Shown: in pieces, positions 22,249-26,764 of the stretch
How the letters are laid out: every line of letters begins with the position of its first letter
Position numbering within the stretch: the stretch's first letter is position 1
Source of the DNA: an uncultured Rhodospirillales bacterium
GTDB lineage: Bacteria; Pseudomonadota; Alphaproteobacteria; Acetobacterales; Acetobacteraceae
DNA: 26,764 nt
Reading direction: 5' to 3'
Assembly (NCBI GenBank): GCA_903844785.1
Contig: CAIMVB010000189.1
Location: 1 to 26,764, forward strand
Notes under the pieces: generated by a model
What the model was told of the DNA's origin: nothing
The model's input: the letters and a program-made list of their open reading frames with translations, nothing else
Database searches by the model: none
Made by a program: the position numbers and the translations under genes

Positions 22249-22545
22249 GGCTTTGTAACGCGGGCGTGCGGAGCCATGCGTTTTTTGCATGGCCGTGTGG
22301 TGGAGAACGGGAACCACAACCAAGGGAAGAACGGCTATGAAATGTGCATCCGACGTTGTTCGGAAGGGGTCCGTTGATCCCTCGTCTCCCAGACGTGAAG
22401 CCTCCCTGTTGACTTGGCCCGGAAACCCTCGGTTTTCGGGCCATTCTTTTATGCGGTGGAGCGTTTTCCCTTGACGGCAACGCCCATCCCGCTCTGCCAT
22501 AGCCAAAACCGCGCCTTAAGGCGTGACAACGGGGGGCAAAGCAGC
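22249..22545 (+). ncRNA. Candidate structured RNA (sRNA or leader) with terminator
   Basis: This 297-bp gap has no convincing gene but many hairpins: GCCATGC/GCATGGC (22273-22293, T-rich loop), TGTGGT/ACCACA (22296-22318), TCCG/CGGA (22349-22364), AGGGGTC/GATCCCT (22365-22382) and CGTCT/AGACG (22383-22395). CCTCCC follows at 22401-22406, complementary to a Shine-Dalgarno sequence, and then a strong terminator (22416-22450). The likely RNA is about 22250-22450. It could be a trans-acting sRNA, the 3' UTR of lysR, or a conditional leader of the Bug genes. I match it to no known RNA family. The remaining 95 bp should hold the Bug gene's promoter or leader end. Confidence 0.5.
22416..22450 (+). 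terminator. Strong intrinsic terminator after lysR / candidate RNA
   Basis: A 12-bp stem (22416-22427 with 22431-22442, one G-T wobble) with a CTC loop is followed by ATTCTTTT. CCAAG (22320-22324) could pair with CTTGG (22413-22417), which overlaps the first two bases of the stem. Confidence 0.88.
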
Positions 22546-23517
22546 ATGGCGGGAACAACGCGGCGTATGGCATTAGGCTTGGGGGCAGGGATGCTTGCGG
22601 CCCCAGCATTAAGCCAATCCCTTTGGCCAAGTGGACCCATTCGCTTCATCGTGACCTTTCCTGCGGGTGGATCCACGGATCTGCTTTCGCGCATCTGGTG
22701 CAATCGCATGGCGGAAATCACGGGGCAGGCTTTTGTGGTAGAAAACCGCTCCGGCTCCGGCGGGAATGTGGGGACTGAAGCGATTGCGCGCGCCACGCCA
22801 GATGGCAATACCATCGGCCTTGCGTCTGTCGCTTCGTTTTCCATTGCGCCAACGCTGTATCGCCGCCTACCCTTCGATGTGGCGCGCGATTTTTCGTATA
22901 TTTGCGGGCTGTGGCAATTGCCCAATTTGCTGATCACCAGGCTGGATTTCCCGGCCAATAGCGTGCCTGAATTGATCAGCCAGGCGCGCGCGAACCCAGG
23001 GCGCTATACTTTCGCCAGTTCCGGCGCGGGCACCACGCTTCATCTTTCCGGAGAATTGTTCAAACAAATGGCGGGCGTGGATATTCTGCATATCCCCTAT
23101 CGCGGCGGCGCGCCGGCGCAGATTGATCTGCTGGCTGGGCGCGTGGATATGATGTTCGGCAATATCCCGGAAGCGGTGCGTGCCTTCCGTGAAGGCAAGG
23201 TCAAGGCGCTGGGCGTGACCGGCCCGCAGCGAAGCCCACAAGCACCGCAAATTCCGGCCATTGGCGAATTCCTGCCGGGCTATGCAGTGACCTCCTGGGG
23301 GGGAGTATGCGGCCCCGCCGGGATTGCGCCCGCCATCATTGCGCGCATCGCGGAACTTGGCCGACAGGCGGTGGAAAGCCCCGAAGTGCGCCGCCGTTAT
23401 GATGAAGCCGCCGCGGAGGCCTGGTGGGTATCATCTCAAGATTTGGCACAATTCCGCCGCGCGAACGAGGAAAGCTTCGCGCCGCTGATTCGTGCCGCTG
23501 GCGCGGTGGTGGAATAG
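22546..23517 (+). CDS. Bug/TctC-family periplasmic solute receptor (3)
   Basis: The 323-residue receptor has an RR-type signal peptide (TTRRMALGLGAGMLAAPALS). The mature part begins IRFIVTFPAGGSTDLLSRIWCNRMAEITGQAFVVENRSGSGGNVGTEAIARATPDG, the usual Bug ligand loops. Further family blocks are YTFASSGAGTTLHLSGELFKQMAG and LHIPYRGGAPAQIDLLAGRVDMMFGNI. It is a close paralogue of the next gene. The start at 22546 has GGGGGG about 10 nt upstream; an in-frame upstream stretch overlaps the terminator and is not coding. The ligand is unknown. Confidence 0.92.
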   Translation: MAGTTRRMALGLGAGMLAAPALSQSLWPSGPIRFIVTFPAGGSTDLLSRIWCNRMAEITGQAFVVENRSGSGGNVGTEAIARATPDGNTIGLASVASFSIAPTLYRRLPFDVARDFSYICGLWQLPNLLITRLDFPANSVPELISQARANPGRYTFASSGAGTTLHLSGELFKQMAGVDILHIPYRGGAPAQIDLLAGRVDMMFGNIPEAVRAFREGKVKALGVTGPQRSPQAPQIPAIGEFLPGYAVTSWGGVCGPAGIAPAIIARIAELGRQAVESPEVRRRYDEAAAEAWWVSSQDLAQFRRANEESFAPLIRAAGAVVE

Positions 23518-23586
23518 GGCCTAGCCCGCTTTGCCTTGTGCACGGGCATCTGTTTAAACTGAAAGGCAATAACGGGGAGGATCACC

Positions 23587-24567
23587 ATGAAAAACACCAT
23601 CACACGCCGCACCGCTTTTGGCCTTGGCGCGGGCTTGCTCGCTGCGCCGGCCATCGTCAGCGCGCAGGGCAATTGGCCGACAGGCCCAATTCGCTTCATC
23701 GGGCTATTTCCGCCGGGCGGCGGGACCGATATTCTGTCCCGCATCTGGTGCATTAAAATGAGCGAGATCACCGGCCAGCAATTCGTGGTCGAAAACCGCT
23801 CAGGCTCTGGCGGCAATGTGGGGACGGAAGCGATTGCGCGGTCCAATCCGGATGGCAACACCATCGGCCTTGCATCAGTAGCCCCACTCGCGATTTCGCC
23901 AACGCTGTATTCACGGCTGAATTATAGCCCGGCGCGCGATATCGCGCTGATTTCGGGGCTATGGCAATTGCCGAATATGCTTGTTGTCAACAATGATGTT
24001 CCGGCGCGGACCGTCCCCGAACTGATCGCGCTGTTGAAGGCCAATCCGGGCAAATACGCCTTCGCGTCTTCCGGTTCCGGCACCACGGTTCACCTTTCCG
24101 GTGAGATGTTCAAATACCTGGCCGGCGTGGATATGCTGCATGTGCCCTATCGCGGTGCGGCGCCGGCGCATATTGATCTGGCCGGCGGGCGCGTACACAT
24201 GATTTTTGATAATATCCCACAGGCTTTGGCGCTGGCGCGTGATGGTAAGGTGCGCGCTTTGGCTGTAACTGGCGCTCAGCGCAGCCCGCAAGCGCCCGAG
24301 ATTCCGGCGCTCGCGGAATTCCTGCCGGGCTTTGACATTTCTTCCTGGGGCGGGGTTTGCGCGCCGGCGGGGATTTCCCCCGCGCTGATCCGGCGCATCA
24401 ATGAACTGACGAAGCAGTCGCTAGATAGCGAGGATATCAAGAAGCGCTTCTACGATAACGGCGCCACGACTTGGTACACGACGCCCGAGGAATTCGTGAA
24501 ATTCCGCGCTGATAATGAAGCCGCCTTCGCGCCTTTGATTCGCGCTTCCGGCGCCAAGGTGGATTGA
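23587..24567 (+). CDS. Bug/TctC-family periplasmic solute receptor (4)
   Basis: The 326-residue receptor has an RR-type signal peptide (TITRRTAFGLGAGLLAAPAIVSAQG) and the same blocks as the preceding gene: FPPGGGTDILSRIWCIKMSEITGQQFVVENRSGSGGNVGTEAIARSNPDGNTIGLASVAPLAISPTLY. The shared RIWC cysteine and near-identical loops show a recent tandem duplication. A strong ribosome binding site (GGGGAGG) precedes the ATG, so it may be made at a higher level than its neighbour. It is 69 bp downstream. No transporter membrane genes are nearby. It is convergent with the rhodanese gene. Confidence 0.92.
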   Translation: MKNTITRRTAFGLGAGLLAAPAIVSAQGNWPTGPIRFIGLFPPGGGTDILSRIWCIKMSEITGQQFVVENRSGSGGNVGTEAIARSNPDGNTIGLASVAPLAISPTLYSRLNYSPARDIALISGLWQLPNMLVVNNDVPARTVPELIALLKANPGKYAFASSGSGTTVHLSGEMFKYLAGVDMLHVPYRGAAPAHIDLAGGRVHMIFDNIPQALALARDGKVRALAVTGAQRSPQAPEIPALAEFLPGFDISSWGGVCAPAGISPALIRRINELTKQSLDSEDIKKRFYDNGATTWYTTPEEFVKFRADNEAAFAPLIRASGAKVD

Positions 24568-24589
24568 AAAAATAAAGGTGCGCTGTCTT

Positions 24590-25117
24590 TTAAGCGGTGC
24601 GCCTGTTCCACGGCATCAAAGCCAGGAAATTCGCCATGGGGCAAAGCCCCATGATGCCGGCGAAAACCAGCCCCGCGCCGACAAAGGCAGAAAGCGCGTG
24701 AAAGCGCGGGTCCACTAGCGCACCCAGCACCGCGCCCAGCAGCACCAGGCTGCCCGCGGTGATTTGCACTTGCCGCATGATGGGCATGGGCGCGCGCTTG
24801 TCTTCCGCCACCGGCATCCCCGCCGCGCGCAGCGCAGGAAGCCCGCCTTCCACCAGCAGCACGCGGCAGCCCGGCGCGGCAGCGGCCAAGGCCCCGGCAT
24901 TCTGCGCCGTGCGGCTACCCGATTGGCAGTGGAAAATCACGGTTGAACCCGGCGCCACCCCAAGCGCTGCCGCCCCCAGCCGAGAGGCCGGCACATGGGC
25001 CGAACCCGGAATATGGCTGCGGGCGCGTTCATCGGCTTCACGAATATCGACCAATACCGCTTCGCCGCTCGCGATCAGGCCGGCAGCTTCACGGGCAGAA
25101 ATAGGTGTGGCGGTCAT
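24590..25117 (-). CDS. Rhodanese-DUF2892 membrane protein (YgaP-like)
   Basis: The 175-residue protein has an N-terminal rhodanese domain with IPGSAHVPASRL and the active-site loop FHCQSGSRT (C64), and a C-terminal DUF2892 region with two hydrophobic helices (ITAGSLVLLGAVLGALVD and ALSAFVGAGLVFAGIMGLCPMANFLALM). This is the YgaP layout: an inner-membrane sulfurtransferase facing the cytoplasm. GGAG lies 7 nt before the ATG. An 8-bp palindrome (GAGTACTC, 25157-25164) next to a TAATAT-like stretch lies in its upstream region and may be an operator. It is possibly involved in sulfide or cyanide detoxification. Confidence 0.88.
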   Translation of the reverse strand: MTATPISAREAAGLIASGEAVLVDIREADERARSHIPGSAHVPASRLGAAALGVAPGSTVIFHCQSGSRTAQNAGALAAAAPGCRVLLVEGGLPALRAAGMPVAEDKRAPMPIMRQVQITAGSLVLLGAVLGALVDPRFHALSAFVGAGLVFAGIMGLCPMANFLALMPWNRRTA

Positions 25118-25182
25118 GGCAGAACTCCGATGAGGACTGCCATCATTTATATTAGAGAGTACTCATATTCAAGCCAAAAGGC

Positions 25183-25851
25183 TCAAAAATCCAAATCTGT
25201 GTAATGTTCGGGCGGGATCAGGCCGCTGATCCGGTCTTGCAGCAAAGGCCGGAAAGAAGGGCGGGACTTTACCCGCGCATACCAATCCTTGGCGGCATCA
25301 TTCAGCCCCCAATCCACATCGCCCAGATAATCCAGCGCTGATAGATGCGCCGCCGCTGCCAAATCCGCGAGCGAAAGGCTATTTCCGCCAAGCCAGGGCC
25401 GGGTTTCCGCAAGCCAGCCTAGGTAATCCAGATGCGGGCGCAAATTGGCATAGCCTGCGCGGATGGCCCCAGCATCCGGATTGCCGCGGCCCATCAGCGG
25501 CTTCATCTGCTTTTCGAATAGCAGGTTGCGCCCGACCTCCACATGGAATTTGCCGTCAAACCACGCGACCAGGCGCCGGATTTCCGCCCTTTCCCCAAGC
25601 GAACGGCCCAGCAGCGGCATATCTGGGTAGGCTTCATCCAGATATTCACAAATGGCGTAGGAATCGATGATGCAGAAGCCGTTTTCTTCCTGCAGCACGG
25701 GCACGGTGCCGGCAGGATTGATCTCCAGAAACTCCTGCCGCCTTTCCCACACCCTTTCAACGCGCAGGTCAAAGGGAATGCGCTTTTCCGCAAGCGCCAG
25801 GCGCACCTTGCGCGCATAGGGAGAGAGGGGGAGGTGATAGAGAATCCGCAC
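25183..25851 (-). CDS. Glutathione S-transferase family protein
   Basis: The 222-residue protein has an N-terminal thioredoxin-like domain: MRILYHLPLSPYARKVRLALAEKRIPFDL, NPAGTVPVLQEENGFCIIDSYAICEYLDE (the cis-proline and the Ser-containing glutathione-binding loop). An all-helical C-terminal domain follows, with PWLGGNSLSLADLAAAAHLSALDYLGD. The start is GTG at 25851, since homologues begin at this MRILY; the frame continues upstream but does not look like the family. No strong ribosome binding site is seen. It is divergent from the aminotransferase gene (143 bp) and 65 bp upstream of the rhodanese gene on the same strand. Confidence 0.9.
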   Translation of the reverse strand: MRILYHLPLSPYARKVRLALAEKRIPFDLRVERVWERRQEFLEINPAGTVPVLQEENGFCIIDSYAICEYLDEAYPDMPLLGRSLGERAEIRRLVAWFDGKFHVEVGRNLLFEKQMKPLMGRGNPDAGAIRAGYANLRPHLDYLGWLAETRPWLGGNSLSLADLAAAAHLSALDYLGDVDWGLNDAAKDWYARVKSRPSFRPLLQDRISGLIPPEHYTDLDF

Positions 25852-25994
25852 GGCGCGCTTATGCCACCCGAAGGCTGAGGTTGCAAAACCGGCTTGCCCA
25901 GAAAGGGGATGCGCTTCTGCACAATTCGTGATGAAGTAACCGCAAAGGATGGGGATAGCAGAAAGCCCTTTCCAATCATTAAGGAGGAAAGCGC

Positions 25995-26764
25995 ATGACA
26001 CCGCCGCTTGATGCATCTGCCGCGCCGCGCAATTCGGATCTGGAAGCCGCCCTTGCCGAAGCGCGGGAGAATTATTCCAGCATCCGCCCCAATAGCGCTA
26101 CCGCGCATGAGGCAGCCCGGCAGGTGATGCCGGGTGGCAATACGCGCACCACGCTGTTTTACACGCCCTTCCCAACCGCAATGAAAAGCGGCCAGGGCTG
26201 CTATTTGGAAGATGTTGACGGCAACAAATACCTCGACCTTTGCGGGGAATATACTGCCGGGCTTTTCGGTCATTCAGACCCGCGCATTCAGGCGCTGCTG
26301 TTCCAAGTGATCCAGAATGGGATCAGCTTGGCTTCAGTCGGCGAAAATGAGGCGAAGCTTGCCGCCATTCTCTGCGCGCGTTTCCCCGCCTTGGAATTGG
26401 TGCGCTTCACCAATAGCGGCACGGAATCGAATCTGATGGCGCTGGCGGCCGCCCGCGCCCATACGGGCCGCAGCAAGATCATCGCCTTCCGTGGTGGCTA
26501 TCATGGCGGGGTGATGAGCTTTGTCGGCGGTGGCAGCGTGGTGAATGCGCCGTTTTCGGTGACGCTTGCCGAATATAATGATCTGCCCGGCACGCTGGCG
26601 CTGATCCGCGAACATGCCGCTGATTTGGCTGCCGTATTGCTGGAACCCATGATGGGCAGCGGTGGCTGCATTCCCGCCACACGCGACTTCCTGGCTGGGT
26701 TGCGCGACGCCACGCGCGAAGTGGGTGCCCTGTTGATTTTCGATGAGGTGATGACCAGCCGGCA
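25995..26764 (+). CDS. Class III aminotransferase (partial at the window edge)
   Basis: The first 256 residues of a class III PLP-dependent aminotransferase, related to glutamate-1-semialdehyde aminomutase and aspartate aminotransferase-family members, are present. Motifs: AARQVMPGGNTRTTLFYTPFP, FTNSGTESNLMALAAARAHTGRSKIIAFRGGYHG, LLEPMMGSGGCIPA and IFDEVMTSR, the last holding the PLP-contacting aspartate. The catalytic lysine lies beyond the window edge, so the gene is cut. AAGGAGG 7 nt before the ATG fixes the start. The substrate cannot be told from this part; true HemL is possible but the N-terminus looks more like catabolic family members. Confidence 0.88.
   Translation, partial: MTPPLDASAAPRNSDLEAALAEARENYSSIRPNSATAHEAARQVMPGGNTRTTLFYTPFPTAMKSGQGCYLEDVDGNKYLDLCGEYTAGLFGHSDPRIQALLFQVIQNGISLASVGENEAKLAAILCARFPALELVRFTNSGTESNLMALAAARAHTGRSKIIAFRGGYHGGVMSFVGGGSVVNAPFSVTLAEYNDLPGTLALIREHAADLAAVLLEPMMGSGGCIPATRDFLAGLRDATREVGALLIFDEVMTSR

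Noticed and set aside
22249..22450. 6S RNA, SRP RNA or tmRNA identity for the structured stretch
   Set aside because: I see no long rod with a central bubble, no SRP GGAA tetraloop motif, and no peptide-tag reading frame; the hairpin series fits none of these.
22414..22545. Upstream in-frame extension of Bug receptor 3
   Set aside because: It runs through the terminator stem, and the signal peptide clearly starts at 22546.
24568..24589. Terminator between Bug 4 and the rhodanese gene
   Set aside because: There is an A-rich run and a repeated GGTGCGC, but the repeat is direct, not inverted, so no stem forms.
1..26764. CRISPR array, tRNA/rRNA genes, insertion sequences, prophage
   Set aside because: No regularly spaced repeats, no cloverleaf or rRNA-like stretch, no transposase or phage gene found on either strand.

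Overview
The window is a GC-rich chromosomal segment from an alphaproteobacterium, most likely Acetobacteraceae (Roseomonas-like). This assignment is an inference. It rests on the FlbT/FlaF flagellin regulator pair (alphaproteobacterial), CtrA-type TTAA-N7-TTAAC boxes at the flagellins, several solute receptors of the Bug/TctC family, and protein sequences that read like Rhodospirillales/Acetobacterales homologues. I see no rRNA, tRNA, CRISPR array, insertion sequence or prophage.

Layout. 1-3.8 kb: an Asp/Glu/hydantoin racemase-family gene (-), then a tight + strand run of JmjC/cupin oxygenase, small OmpA-like protein, fasciclin lipoprotein and a DUF2459/TIGR02117 protein, with stop/start overlaps. 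3.8-8.75 kb: a - strand run read from right to left as Ldh2-type dehydrogenase, Bug receptor, HemW, SirB1-like protein and a LutA/LldE-like Fe-S protein. 8.9-9.65 kb: a cold-shock gene with its own terminator, followed by two small conserved genes. 9.9-13.76 kb: a four-gene - strand operon of secreted alpha/beta hydrolase, Bug receptor, Ldh2-type dehydrogenase and secreted protein of unknown function. 13.9-14.9 kb: efp and a MarR regulator, convergent on a shared terminator. 14.94-18.2 kb: a strongly AT-rich intergenic island, two tandem flagellin paralogues, flbT and flaF. 18.2-20.3 kb: cytochrome b561, a DUF429-like protein and an Lrp regulator. 20.4-22.25 kb: trxB and a lysR overlapping by one base. 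22.25-22.45 kb: a non-coding stretch rich in hairpins that ends in a strong intrinsic terminator. 22.5-24.6 kb: two tandem Bug receptors. 24.6 kb to the end: a rhodanese-DUF2892 protein, a glutathione S-transferase and a class III aminotransferase cut by the window edge.

Two themes stand out. The first is carboxylate uptake and oxidation. There are four Bug receptors with no TctA/TctB membrane partners in the window, and two of them are each coupled to an Ldh2-family 2-hydroxyacid dehydrogenase, one behind a secreted ester-hydrolase-like enzyme. The second is flagellar filament control: CtrA-like boxes, a leader hairpin at flagellin 2, and FlbT/FlaF encoded directly downstream. The least explained item is the structured RNA candidate between lysR and the tandem Bug genes.
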